64,000 nt of DNA from contig NZ_JAGQDC010000002.1 of assembly GCF_023282985.1 (NCBI RefSeq), forward strand, positions 278,291 to 342,290, written 5' to 3'. The notes beneath the pieces are model-generated. The model searched no databases. It saw nothing but the letters and a program-made list of their open reading frames with translations, and had not been told where the DNA came from. The number at the start of each line of letters is the position of its first letter. Within the stretch, counting starts at the first letter, position 1. Below, in pieces: positions 1-8,736 of this stretch. This DNA comes from Serratia silvae. GTDB lineage: Bacteria > Pseudomonadota > Gammaproteobacteria > Enterobacterales > Enterobacteriaceae. A program made the position numbers and the translations under genes.

Positions 1-616
1 GATTAAGCTAAAACTTCGCCAGACGCTACGGTTGTTGGTGCTGATAGCCGTGATACCGTTGGCCGCCTGCACTATTTTGCCGGAAAGCCCGATACAGCAG
101 GTGTATTTGCTGCCAGCCCAGCCAGCGGCCGTAGCCGGGGGCCAGGTATCTGAACGCTCGGTACGTATCGTGCAGCCCAATACCAGCCAGTTTTTGAACG
201 GTACGCGTATTGCGGTGCAGCCTCAGGGCGCGGAGATCACCTCTTTTAGCGGCTCACGCTGGAGCGATCCGGCCCCGTTATTGCTGCGTAATCGTCTGAT
301 CCAGGAGTTCCGCACCAGTGGTCATTTCCGCTCGGTGAGCAGCGACGATGACAATTTGCAGGCGGATCTTGAGCTGGGTGGTGACTTGTCCTCGTTCCAG
401 GGAGTCTATGACGGCGAGCGGGGCGAAGTGGTGATCCGCTTTGACGCTCGTCTGGTTCGCACCTCCGATCGCCGAGTGATGGCCAGCCGTAGTTTTGCGG
501 TGCGTGAGCCGATCAACGGTAAATCGATGGACAACGTTGTACAGGCCTTTGGCCTGGCCAGCGATAAGCTGGCAGCGCAGACGCTGGCGTGGGCGCGCCA
601 GCAGGCGGCTAATTAA
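1..616 (+). CDS. PqiC-type ABC transport auxiliary lipoprotein
   Basis: The frame is open to the left edge, and base 1 is probably the G of the ATG, so only two bases appear to be missing (about 205 aa). The N-terminus is a basic, hydrophobic signal ending in a lipobox (PLAAC), followed by a short domain of the PqiC / ABC-type auxiliary family (family call from sequence resemblance). Such lipoproteins are the outer-membrane partner of MCE-domain (MlaD/PqiB-like) lipid transport systems. The permease, ATPase and MCE protein would be expected just upstream, outside the window. It converges on the LysR gene on the other strand; the two stop codons overlap at 613-616. An exact substrate cannot be named. 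Confidence 0.75.
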   Translation, partial: IKLKLRQTLRLLVLIAVIPLAACTILPESPIQQVYLLPAQPAAVAGGQVSERSVRIVQPNTSQFLNGTRIAVQPQGAEITSFSGSRWSDPAPLLLRNRLIQEFRTSGHFRSVSSDDDNLQADLELGGDLSSFQGVYDGERGEVVIRFDARLVRTSDRRVMASRSFAVREPINGKSMDNVVQAFGLASDKLAAQTLAWARQQAAN

Positions 617-1563
617 GACCCCTCGGCCATGGCCTTTAACCACAGGATAAAGGCATTGATTTTGGGCCATTGCCGATCTGAGAGCGTGGAAATGTAGTAG
701 CGCTGGGCGCATTGCATTTCCATGCCGGGGAAGGGCGCGATAAGTTCGTTATTCTCCAGGCGCTTACCCACCAACTTCTTGCGGCCCATGGCAATTCCCA
801 CGTGGTTCATGGCAGCGATCACCGCCAGATCCGAACGATCAAACCCCATCGCGCGCTGACCTTCGGCAAATTCCAGATCAAAGTGTTTGGCCCAGGTATT
901 CCACTCCCCGATGTCCGAGTCGTAACTCCATGCCTGACGATCGTGCAATAACGTGCAGCGCCGCAGGTTGGCGGGGTTACCCACTAGCTCATGGCGCTCG
1001 GCGTACTCCGGGCTGCATACGGGCACGATCGACTCATCCATCAAATGCTGGCAATCGAGTTTCTCCGGCGTTTTGTCATCAAAATAGATCGCCAGATCGA
1101 TCCCCGCCCCGTGGAAGTTCACCATTTCGTTGCCGGTGAGAATATTCAGACTGATGGCCGGATATTGGCGATCAAAGTCCGCCAGCTTGGGCACCAGCCA
1201 GCATTGGGCAATCGACGGGCGGGAGTAGATAGTCAGAGTGCCTGACAGCTCCTGGCTCTTAATCTCCAGTATCTCCTGATTGAGATAGCTGAGTGACGAT
1301 TTCAATACCCAGAATAGCCGCTCGCCCTCGGGGGTCAGTTCGATCCGGCGGTGAAAGCGCTGGAATAGCTTAAAACCCAACTCGGCTTCCAGGTTGTTGA
1401 TCCGATGGCTGACGGCGCTGGGGGTGATCGCTAACTCTTCGGCGGCCAGCACGAACGAACCTTGCCGCGCGGCAATCTCAAACGTATGCAGCTTGGCTAG
1501 CTGATAGCCATTCAGGTGCCTGTTGCGGGCGAGCTGGTGCTTTTCGTCGTACACGGTCATCAC
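613..1563 (-). CDS. dsdC: DsdC, LysR-type activator of D-serine catabolism
   Basis: This 316-residue LysR-family protein has a winged helix-turn-helix at about residues 33-58 (AARQGSFVLAAEEL followed by PSAVSHRI), then a periplasmic-binding-protein-like effector domain. E. coli DsdC is about the same length. It is transcribed divergently from dsdXA, the standard arrangement in which DsdC activates dsdXA when D-serine is present. The 236-bp divergent region holds an inverted repeat suited to a LysR operator. The assignment rests on family plus neighbours, which together are strong. The first two codons are both Met, so the exact start is uncertain by one residue. Confidence 0.9.
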   Translation of the reverse strand: MMTVYDEKHQLARNRHLNGYQLAKLHTFEIAARQGSFVLAAEELAITPSAVSHRINNLEAELGFKLFQRFHRRIELTPEGERLFWVLKSSLSYLNQEILEIKSQELSGTLTIYSRPSIAQCWLVPKLADFDRQYPAISLNILTGNEMVNFHGAGIDLAIYFDDKTPEKLDCQHLMDESIVPVCSPEYAERHELVGNPANLRRCTLLHDRQAWSYDSDIGEWNTWAKHFDLEFAEGQRAMGFDRSDLAVIAAMNHVGIAMGRKKLVGKRLENNELIAPFPGMEMQCAQRYYISTLSDRQWPKINAFILWLKAMAEGS

Positions 1564-1573
1564 CTGTTAATCA

Positions 1574-1596
1574 GTAGGGGCGCCGCATGCTGCGCC
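1574..1596. repeat. Short GC-rich palindromic repeat, copy A
   Basis: A 23-base sequence with the self-complementary core GCGCCGCATGCTGCGCC. An identical 23-mer occurs at 43346-43368, and related cores lie at 4501-4528 and about 18230-18252. All are intergenic. It could fold as a small hairpin upstream of dsdC. Confidence 0.55.
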
Positions 1597-1650
1597 GGTT
1601 ATAAATCATCAAGGAGTATATCGAAATCCGGGCTTAAAGATGAAGCAATG

Positions 1651-1715
1651 TGAGCCAAAGACGGAAATAGTGCCAAATGTTGACCTAAATCACCTGATTG
1701 ATTGAATTTGGCTCA
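1651..1715 (+). promoter_or_regulatory. Putative DsdC operator (inverted repeat) upstream of dsdX
   Basis: TGAGCCAAA at 1651-1659 is repeated in perfect inverse as TTTGGCTCA at 1707-1715, in the dsdC-dsdX divergent region. Widely spaced half-sites of this kind are typical of LysR activators. TCATGTGA next to the right arm could be half of a CRP site; CRP assists dsdXA in E. coli. The sites are seen; binding is inferred. Confidence 0.45.
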
Positions 1716-1799
1716 TGTGAAGAGGCGTTTTGATCGTTTGTCAGCGCTGGGGCGTTAGTTTCCAATAGGAGTGAAATTTATCCTGGAAGGACGCTGAAC

Positions 1800-3137
1800 A
1801 TGGACTCGCAGATCTGGGTAGTCGCTACGTTATTAAGCAGCATCATTATCATTATTCTCACTATCGTAAAATTCAAGATCCACCCGTTCCTGGCGCTGCT
1901 GCTGGCCAGTTTTTATGTGGGAGCCCTGATGGGCATGAACCCGCTGGAAATGGTCAATGCCATTGAAGGCGGCATCGGCGGGACCTTGGGCTTCCTGGCG
2001 GCGGTGATTGGTTTAGGCACCATTCTGGGCAACATGATGGAAGTGTCCGGGGCGGCAGAACGCATAGGCATCACCTTGCAAAAGTGCCGCTGGCTGTCGG
2101 CTGACGTGATCATGGTGCTGGTGGGGCTGGTCTGCGGCATTACGCTGTTTGTTGAAGTGGGCGTGGTGTTGCTGATCCCGCTGGCGTTCTCGATTGCCAA
2201 AAAAACCAATACCTCCTTGCTGAAGTTGGCGATCCCGCTGTGTACCGCATTGATGGCCGTGCACTGTGTGGTTCCTCCGCATCCGGCGGCGCTGTTTGTC
2301 ACCAACAAGTTGGGTGCCGATGTGGGCTCGGTGATTGTGTATGGTTTGATTGTCGGGCTGGCCGCTTCGCTGATTGGTGGGCCGCTGTTCCTCAAGTTGG
2401 TCGGCAAGCGCCTGCCGTTCAAACCGGTCCCCGCCGAGTTTTCCTCCGTGCAGGTGCGTAACGAGCAGGACTTGCCTTCGTTGGGTGCCACACTGTTTAC
2501 CGTGCTATTGCCGATCATTCTGATGTTGGTGAAAACTGCAGCGGAACTCTATATGGCCAAAGACAGCGCGCTGTATACCTTCCTGGAGTTTATCGGCAAC
2601 CCGATCACCGCCATGTTTATCGCCGCCTTCGTGGCCTACTACGTGCTGGGTATTCGCCGCAATATGGGCATGGGCACCTTGCTGACCAAAACGGAAAACG
2701 GCTTCTCTTCCATCGCCAACATCTTGCTGATTATCGGGGCCGGTGGTGCATTCAACGGCATATTAAAAGCCAGTGGGCTGGCAGATACGCTGGCCGTGAT
2801 CCTGTCGAATATGGATATGCATCCGATCTTGCTGGCCTGGCTGGTGGCTATCTGCCTGCATGCGGCGGTGGGGTCGGCCACCGTGGCGATGATGGGAGCA
2901 ACGGCCATTGTTGCCCCCGTATTGCCACATTACCCTGGCGTCAGCCCGGAGATCATCGCGTTGGCCATCGGCTCGGGTGCCATCGGTTGCACCATCGTCA
3001 CCGACTCGCTGTTCTGGCTGGTTAAACAATATTGCGGCGCGACGCTTAGCGAGATGTTTAAGTATTATACCTCGGCCACCTTTATTGCTTCGCTGATTGC
3101 GCTGGGAACCACATTCCTGCTTTCTTATATCATTTAG
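1800..3137 (+). CDS. dsdX: DsdX, D-serine permease (GntP family)
   Basis: A 445-residue polytopic inner-membrane protein of the GntP gluconate/D-serine permease family, the same length as E. coli DsdX. About 12 hydrophobic segments span the whole protein, and the central cytoplasmic loop is short. It imports D-serine for DsdA, whose gene begins 17 bp downstream, so the two are co-transcribed. The ATG is preceded by GGAAGGA at a suitable distance. The specific name comes from the dsdC and dsdA neighbours; from sequence alone it could be another GntP-family gluconate-type permease. Confidence 0.93.
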   Translation: MDSQIWVVATLLSSIIIIILTIVKFKIHPFLALLLASFYVGALMGMNPLEMVNAIEGGIGGTLGFLAAVIGLGTILGNMMEVSGAAERIGITLQKCRWLSADVIMVLVGLVCGITLFVEVGVVLLIPLAFSIAKKTNTSLLKLAIPLCTALMAVHCVVPPHPAALFVTNKLGADVGSVIVYGLIVGLAASLIGGPLFLKLVGKRLPFKPVPAEFSSVQVRNEQDLPSLGATLFTVLLPIILMLVKTAAELYMAKDSALYTFLEFIGNPITAMFIAAFVAYYVLGIRRNMGMGTLLTKTENGFSSIANILLIIGAGGAFNGILKASGLADTLAVILSNMDMHPILLAWLVAICLHAAVGSATVAMMGATAIVAPVLPHYPGVSPEIIALAIGSGAIGCTIVTDSLFWLVKQYCGATLSEMFKYYTSATFIASLIALGTTFLLSYII

Positions 3138-3154
3138 ACCAAAAGAGACTATTT

Positions 3155-4486
3155 ATGAATACGTTAGACATTGAAAACCTGGTAGTGAAATTTCCTTTGG
3201 TGCAACGGCTGATGGATTTGGAAGCGGTGACCTGGTTCAACCCCAATACGACTACGCTGGAGGAAGGGTTACCGTACGTCGGGCTGACGCAAAACGATGT
3301 CACCGAGGCCGAAGTGCGCTTGCAACGCTTTGCTCCGTATCTGTGCCTGGCATTTCCTGAAACGCAGCAAACGAACGGTATTATCGAGTCTGAAGTGGTG
3401 GCGATCCCGGCGATGCAGAGCGCGCTGGAACAGCGTTATGAGCAGGCCATCCAGGGTAAGATGTGGTTGAAAAAGGACAGCCATTTGCCGATTTCTGGCT
3501 CCATCAAGGCCCGTGGCGGCATCTATGAAGTGCTGACTCATGCGGAAAAGCTGGCCATTGAGGCGGGCATGCTGACGGTAGACGACGATTACAGCATCCT
3601 GTTTAGCGACAAGTTCCGCCAGTTCTTCAGCCAGTACAGCATCGCCGTGGGGTCAACCGGTAACCTGGGGATGTCGATTGGCATCATGAGTGCCAAGCTG
3701 GGGTTCAGCGTCAGCGTGCACATGTCTGCCGATGCTCGTGCCTGGAAAAAGCGCAAACTGCGTGAACACGGCGTTAACGTCGTAGAGTACGAACAGGATT
3801 ACGGTGTGGCGGTGGCCCAAGGGCGTAAGCAGGCGGAGTCTGACCCGTGCTGTTTCTTTATCGATGATGAGAACTCGCAAACCCTGTTCCTCGGCTATGC
3901 GGTGGCCGGTGGCCGCCTGAAAAAGCAGTTTGCACAGATGAACATCCAGGTTGATCAGGACCATCCATTGTTTGTTTATTTGCCCTGTGGTGTAGGCGGC
4001 GGACCTGGTGGGGTGGCATTTGGCCTGAAGCTGGCGTTTGGTGACCATGTGCACTGCACCTTTGCCGAGCCGACGCACTCACCTTGCATGCTGCTGGGGA
4101 TCCACACCGGATTGCACGACCATATCGCGGTGCAGGATCTGGGAATTGATAACGTCACGGCGGCGGATGGTTTGGCAGTCGGCCGTGCTTCTGGATTCGT
4201 AGGTCGCGCTATGGAACGCCTGCTGGATGGTTTCTATACCCTAAGCGATCAGGAGATGTACGACCTGCTTGGCTTGCTTGCCGATATTGAGGGCATTCAG
4301 TTGGAGCCTTCTGCATTGGCGGGCATGGCGGGGCCAGCTCGAGTCTGCGCCGCCCAAGATTATCTGAACAGCCACCAGATCGATGCCCAACGGATCGCTA
4401 ATGCGACGCATTTGGTGTGGGCAACCGGCGGTGGCATGGTGCCTGAGGCAGAAATGGCCAAGTATCTCGCAGCGGCAAAACGCTAA
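3155..4486 (+). CDS. dsdA: DsdA, D-serine ammonia-lyase (dehydratase)
   Basis: A 443-residue PLP enzyme that converts D-serine to pyruvate and ammonia in the cytoplasm, detoxifying D-serine and allowing growth on it. The PLP lysine is K118 in SGSIKARGG, the same position as in E. coli DsdA, and the phosphate-binding loop GSTGNLG is at 166-172. It is the second gene of dsdXA and is followed by a strong hairpin at 4501. Nothing unusual is seen. Confidence 0.96.
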   Translation: MNTLDIENLVVKFPLVQRLMDLEAVTWFNPNTTTLEEGLPYVGLTQNDVTEAEVRLQRFAPYLCLAFPETQQTNGIIESEVVAIPAMQSALEQRYEQAIQGKMWLKKDSHLPISGSIKARGGIYEVLTHAEKLAIEAGMLTVDDDYSILFSDKFRQFFSQYSIAVGSTGNLGMSIGIMSAKLGFSVSVHMSADARAWKKRKLREHGVNVVEYEQDYGVAVAQGRKQAESDPCCFFIDDENSQTLFLGYAVAGGRLKKQFAQMNIQVDQDHPLFVYLPCGVGGGPGGVAFGLKLAFGDHVHCTFAEPTHSPCMLLGIHTGLHDHIAVQDLGIDNVTAADGLAVGRASGFVGRAMERLLDGFYTLSDQEMYDLLGLLADIEGIQLEPSALAGMAGPARVCAAQDYLNSHQIDAQRIANATHLVWATGGGMVPEAEMAKYLAAAKR

Positions 4487-4500
4487 CGCTATATGCGGTT

Positions 4501-4528
4501 AAATGGGTGCAGCATGCTGCGCCCATTT
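4501..4528 (+). terminator. Hairpin after dsdXA, related to the GCATGC repeat
   Basis: A 28-base near-perfect palindrome (12-bp stem with one G-T pair, loop CATG) begins 14 bp after the dsdA stop. No T-run follows. Its core GCAGCATGCTGCGCCC matches the short palindromic repeats at 1574 and 43346, so it may be a member of that family serving as a terminator. Confidence 0.6.
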
Positions 4529-4619
4529 AGTTACGTCCTTCCTCACGTTTCCCTCAACAAGAACAATAAATCGTCGCCATAGTTTGACCTCGATCAGAGT
4601 ATCGTCTTGATGCGCCCAT

Positions 4620-4638
4620 CATAATGAGAATTAATCCC
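4620..4638 (+). promoter_or_regulatory. Putative Fur box upstream of the Fet-type operon
   Basis: CATAATGAGAATTAATCCC matches 13 of 19 positions of the classical Fur box (GATAATGATAATCATTATC), counted by eye. It lies about 20 bp before the chosen start of the FTR1 permease gene and includes the alternative upstream ATG at 4624, which is one reason to prefer the ATG at 4657. Iron repression of the operon would fit its role. Confidence 0.5.
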
Positions 4639-4656
4639 ATTATAAGAATGCCTATC

Positions 4657-6570
4657 ATGACCATGCGTATTATTGGACGGATCCTGTTATTCTGCGCCGG
4701 ATGGTTTCTTCTCAGCTCTGTCGCCCTGGCTGCCGCAGATTACCAACAGCTGAGCGATGACATTCAGTCACGCCTGGATAAAACCTCGCAGTTCTACCAG
4801 CAACAACAGATTGCTGAAGCCCGCAGCGAAGTACAGATGGCCTATTTTGAGGTGTTCGAAAACCTCGAAGGCCCGATCCGCATCAACATTTCCGCGCAAA
4901 AAAGCTATCAGATGGAGGCCGCCTTTGGCGAAATCCGCAAGATGATCGGCGATGGCAAGCCGCAGGCGGAGGTCGATGCCAAAATAGCCTGGCTGAAAAA
5001 CGAGTTAAACGGCGTGCTGCCGGTATTGAGCGGTGGGCACAAACTCACGGCAGAACAGCAGCACGGCGCCTATGACAACGAACAAATCGCGTCCTACTGG
5101 CGGCAGAGCTTTAAAACCATTGATGACCTGCTGGCCGAAGCCGTCGGCCTGTATCAAAGCAACAGCTATGCCGAAGCCAGTAAAAAGGTGCAACAGGCGC
5201 AGTATGACGGCTTTAAAAACTCCGAGATGGAAACCTCGCTGCGGCAGAATCGCTCCTCCCAGCAGGCCGGGGACATTAACCGCCAGTTCTCTGAGCTGAT
5301 CAAACTGAGTGGCGAACCGGATCAGATGAATGAGGTTGGCTACCGTGTGACCGCCTTATTGCAAGATCTTGAAGACTTGCTGCCTGGGCTACCAACCACC
5401 CGTGATGACCAAATCGTAGCGGCCACGCCAGACGCCAATGACGCCACGGCGGATGCGGACTGGCAGAAAGTGACCAACGATATTGATAAAGCGGTTAATG
5501 CGGCCATTGCGCAATACGCTACCGGGGATGGCAAAGGCGCCATGATGGCGATCCAGGACGCTTACTTCGACCTGTTTGAAGCCAGCGGCATGGAGAACAA
5601 GATCGGCTCGCGCGATCCGGCCTTTAAAACCCGCATTGAAGGCTACTTCACGCGCATGGTTAGCCAGATTAAAGCCGGACAGCCGCTTGATACCGTGAAG
5701 GAGCAGTCTCAGTCACTGCAAACCGATTTGACGGCGGCGGTAGAGATGTTGGGCACTGGCGGTCAGACCAACTGGAGCCTGCTGATTTACAGCCTGTTAA
5801 TCATCGTGCGCGAGGGGCTGGAAGCCTTGCTGATCGTCGCGGCTATCGTCGCATATCTGGTGAAAAACAATCATCACGACAAATTGCCGCTCATCCGTCA
5901 GTCGGTGTATGTCGCGCTACTGGCTAGCGTAGTCACCGCCGTGATTTTCCAGTGGTTGTTCTCTAACTCCGGTGCCAGCCGTGAACTGCTGGAAGGGTTC
6001 ACCATGCTGATTGCGGTGGTGATGCTGTTCTCCATGAGCTACTGGTTGCTGTCAAAAGTGGAAGCCAAGCAGTGGAAAGCCTATCTGGAGGGTAAGCTTT
6101 CGCACTCATTGAGCAGCGGCTCGATGGTTGGCCTGTGGCTGACCAGCTTCCTGGCGGTTTACCGCGAAGGGGCGGAAACCGTGCTGTTCTATTTTGCCCT
6201 GATGGGGGATTCCAGCTCAATGGAAGGGCACCTGTCCATTCTGGGCGGGTTCCTGATCGGCTGTGTGATTTTGCTGATCGCCTACCTGATCATGCGCTAC
6301 AGCGTCGTCAAGTTACCTCTTAAACCGTTCTTTATGTTTACCGGCAGCTTTATGTACCTGATGGCCTTTGTGTTTGCTGGCAAAGGCGTGCTGGAGCTGA
6401 TCGAAGGCAAACTGTTTGAGCCAACGTTGCTGAGCGGCGTGCCAGAAATTTCCTGGCTGGGTATTTACCCTTATGTCGAAACGCTGATACCACAGGCGAT
6501 CCTGCTGATTGCCGCCGTATTTGCCCTGTGGGTGATGAGGCGGGGAACCGTAACAACAAGTCGGGGGTAA
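4657..6570 (+). CDS. fetM: FetM-like FTR1-family iron permease
   Basis: About 637 residues from ATG 4657. A signal-like N-terminus ending in LAAA is followed by a long helical periplasmic domain of about 350 residues with internally similar segments, then a membrane domain of about seven helices. The two FTR1 iron-binding motifs are REGLE at 385-389 and REGAE at 503-507. The family is the bacterial relative of yeast Ftr1, and FetM works with the P19-type protein FetP. It leads an eight-gene cluster matching the Fet-Flp systems of Yersinia and pathogenic E. coli. An ATG at 4624 would add 11 residues but lies in the Fur-like site. Confidence 0.88.
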   Translation: MTMRIIGRILLFCAGWFLLSSVALAAADYQQLSDDIQSRLDKTSQFYQQQQIAEARSEVQMAYFEVFENLEGPIRINISAQKSYQMEAAFGEIRKMIGDGKPQAEVDAKIAWLKNELNGVLPVLSGGHKLTAEQQHGAYDNEQIASYWRQSFKTIDDLLAEAVGLYQSNSYAEASKKVQQAQYDGFKNSEMETSLRQNRSSQQAGDINRQFSELIKLSGEPDQMNEVGYRVTALLQDLEDLLPGLPTTRDDQIVAATPDANDATADADWQKVTNDIDKAVNAAIAQYATGDGKGAMMAIQDAYFDLFEASGMENKIGSRDPAFKTRIEGYFTRMVSQIKAGQPLDTVKEQSQSLQTDLTAAVEMLGTGGQTNWSLLIYSLLIIVREGLEALLIVAAIVAYLVKNNHHDKLPLIRQSVYVALLASVVTAVIFQWLFSNSGASRELLEGFTMLIAVVMLFSMSYWLLSKVEAKQWKAYLEGKLSHSLSSGSMVGLWLTSFLAVYREGAETVLFYFALMGDSSSMEGHLSILGGFLIGCVILLIAYLIMRYSVVKLPLKPFFMFTGSFMYLMAFVFAGKGVLELIEGKLFEPTLLSGVPEISWLGIYPYVETLIPQAILLIAAVFALWVMRRGTVTTSRG

Positions 6571-6636
6571 CACCCCGCAGTATTTCTGGGATGATTTTTT
6601 AATCTGAACGATTATTTAGCGAGGATGATAACAACT

Positions 6637-7164
6637 ATGGCTATGAACAAAAAATTAATCAGTGGCGCACTGATCGCCGGGATATTCACCGCACCAGCGG
6701 CGTTTGCCTTCAAAGAGTACCCTGCTGGCGAACCGGTAAAAATGAACGAGCTGGAGATCGCGGCCGTCTATCTGCAACCGATCGATATGGATCCGCGTGG
6801 GATGGGGCTGCCAGCGGCAAAAGCCGACATCCACCTGGAAGCGGATATCCACTCGGTTGAGGGCAACAAGAACGGTTTTGGCGCGGGCGAATGGATGCCT
6901 TACCTGACCATCGCCTACACCCTGATCAACACCGATACCGGTGAGAAGCAGGAAGGCACCTTTATGCCAATGGTCGCCAGCGACGGCCCACACTACGGTG
7001 CCAACATCAAGATGATGGGCGTGGGCAACTATAAGGTGACCTATCATATCGATCCGCCATCCAAAGCTGGCCTGCATCGCCATACCGATAGTGACACTGG
7101 CGTTGGCCGCTGGTGGAAACCTTTCGATGTTAGCTTCGACTTCAAATATGTCGGTTTGAACTGA
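6637..7164 (+). CDS. fetP: FetP / P19-type periplasmic iron-binding protein
   Basis: About 175 residues with a clear signal peptide (cleavage after AFA) and the compact fold family of Campylobacter P19, Treponema Tp34 and E. coli FetP. Visible family features are the early Tyr/Glu-rich segment, the methionines in MDPRGMG and KMMGVG, and the C-terminal HRHTDSDTGVG. P19 proteins bind copper and iron as periplasmic dimers and pair with an FTR1 permease, the gene just upstream (66-bp gap). The start at 6637 is chosen because GAGG lies about 12 bp upstream; the ATG at 6625 is too close to it. Confidence 0.88.
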   Translation: MAMNKKLISGALIAGIFTAPAAFAFKEYPAGEPVKMNELEIAAVYLQPIDMDPRGMGLPAAKADIHLEADIHSVEGNKNGFGAGEWMPYLTIAYTLINTDTGEKQEGTFMPMVASDGPHYGANIKMMGVGNYKVTYHIDPPSKAGLHRHTDSDTGVGRWWKPFDVSFDFKYVGLN

Positions 7165-7196
7165 TTTACCCGGTCATCGGGTTATCGAGATTAACT

Positions 7197-7244
7197 GGCC
7201 GGGCAGGCAGTAATGCTTCCCGGCCGTTGGCGTTTAAATGCCAA
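7197..7244 (+). terminator. Two intra-operon hairpins after fetP
   Basis: GGCCGGG (7197-7203) pairs with CCCGGCC (7219-7225), and TTGGC (7227-7231) pairs with GCCAA (7240-7244). No T-run follows. They lie in a 199-bp gap between fetP and the next same-strand gene. They could act as an attenuator or mRNA-processing site giving more fetMP than downstream mRNA. Confidence 0.4.
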
Positions 7245-7363
7245 CGCCACGCGACGTTCTCCGTTGGTTGCCATGATTGGACAAGCTCATCATTAACGGA
7301 TAACGGTTAATACCCAATTGCCGCTCAGGCAGAGCTTGTCAGTGAGTGGGGTGTACAGCCATC

Positions 7364-8734
7364 ATGAGTTATTTTCTTGTTTCGGTACTGCAATCTTTCC
7401 TGCCCGTTGCTCTGCTGCTGGGGCTAAGCTGGACAGCACGCAAAACTCCCCTGGTGCGCCCGATGGTGCTGCTGAGCCTGATCGGCTTTTTTGGCGGCAG
7501 CTTTACCGCGACTCACCTGCCTGATTCACAGCAATGGGCGCTGTGGTTTACCGGCCTGCAAATCGCTCTGATCCTGCTGTTCCTGCTCAACCAGTTTACC
7601 TCTGGTTCGCGCTCGGGGTATGTCTGGCAGTTTATCCTGGTGCTGGTGGCTTCGCTGCGCTGGGGGAAAACCCCTAATCTGGGGGCGATCACCGCCACCG
7701 ACGTCATCAACACCGAGCTGCTGCTCAATATCAGTGCGGTGATTGCTGGCATGATTATCGTGGCGTTTGCCGGGGCGCTGTTGGCGACCTGCGTGCGTCA
7801 GGTTCGCACTCTGCGCTGGCCGCTGCTGCTATTGTTGGCGTTGTTGCTGCTGGCACCGCTCTCCGGCGAACTGATGCTGGCATTAATGAAGCTCCAGGTG
7901 CTGGAACTCACCAAATCCTTGCTGAGCTATGTAGCCAAAGTCACCAATGCCAACGGTTTGATTAACTATTTCTGCGGCGGATTGCTGCTGCTGACGGCTC
8001 TGGTTTACCTGTTGAAAGTCGTCATACCGCGCCGTCGGGCGCGGGCGGAACCGCGGCCCATCGAACACCGTAAGGCCGTTGCCCACTATCAAAATTCCCG
8101 GCGCGTGTTGGTCATGACCTTGGTGCTGGCGGTGATTGCTGCCGGTTCCCAACTCTACTGGGACAAAATTGCCTCCCAGCCCCCGCGTTTATCTGAAGCC
8201 TTGCCGGTGACGCTGAATGCCGATGGGCTGGTCCATATCCCGATAGAACATGTCAAGGATGGCAAACTGCACCGCTTCGTCTGGGTGGCTGACGACGGTA
8301 AAGCCGTGCGCTTCTTCGTGATCAACCGCTACCCAGACAAACTGCGCCTGGGCGTGGTGTTTGATGCCTGCCTGCTGTGTGGCGATCAGGGCTACGTGAT
8401 GGAAGGCAACCAGGTGATATGCGTGGCCTGTGACGTACGGATATTTATCCCGTCGATCGGTAAGCCGGGCGGTTGCAACCCGGTGCCGATCGAAGAGTGG
8501 GATATGACCGCCACGGATTTGGTCATCAGCAAGAAATCGCTGGAGTCCGGTCTTAACTATTTCAGCACCATCATTACGCTGGAAGTCACCGACCCGGTTG
8601 ACGGCAGCAAGCTGACCAACACCAAAGCGGAACATCGCTACAACTACGCCGGTAAAACCTATTTCTTCTCCAGCGCGGCCAACTATGAAGCCTTCCGCGA
8701 CACGCCAGAGAAATTCATCAAGGAAGGGGAATAA
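7364..8734 (+). CDS. Membrane Fe-S protein, DUF2318 type (Flp component)
   Basis: About 456 residues. Seven or eight hydrophobic helices fill the first 280 residues, then comes a soluble C-terminal domain with C336-x2-C339, C353-x2-C356 and C371. These five cysteines sit in an arrangement like a small metal or Fe-S site, the hallmark of the DUF2318 membrane proteins found beside FTR1/P19 genes. The soluble domain probably faces the periplasm, suggesting electron transfer for iron reduction, but no reaction is proven. The ATG at 7364 is preferred over an in-frame GTG at 7346. The next gene follows after 2 bp. Confidence 0.78.
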   Translation: MSYFLVSVLQSFLPVALLLGLSWTARKTPLVRPMVLLSLIGFFGGSFTATHLPDSQQWALWFTGLQIALILLFLLNQFTSGSRSGYVWQFILVLVASLRWGKTPNLGAITATDVINTELLLNISAVIAGMIIVAFAGALLATCVRQVRTLRWPLLLLLALLLLAPLSGELMLALMKLQVLELTKSLLSYVAKVTNANGLINYFCGGLLLLTALVYLLKVVIPRRRARAEPRPIEHRKAVAHYQNSRRVLVMTLVLAVIAAGSQLYWDKIASQPPRLSEALPVTLNADGLVHIPIEHVKDGKLHRFVWVADDGKAVRFFVINRYPDKLRLGVVFDACLLCGDQGYVMEGNQVICVACDVRIFIPSIGKPGGCNPVPIEEWDMTATDLVISKKSLESGLNYFSTIITLEVTDPVDGSKLTNTKAEHRYNYAGKTYFFSSAANYEAFRDTPEKFIKEGE

Positions 8735-8736
8735 CC

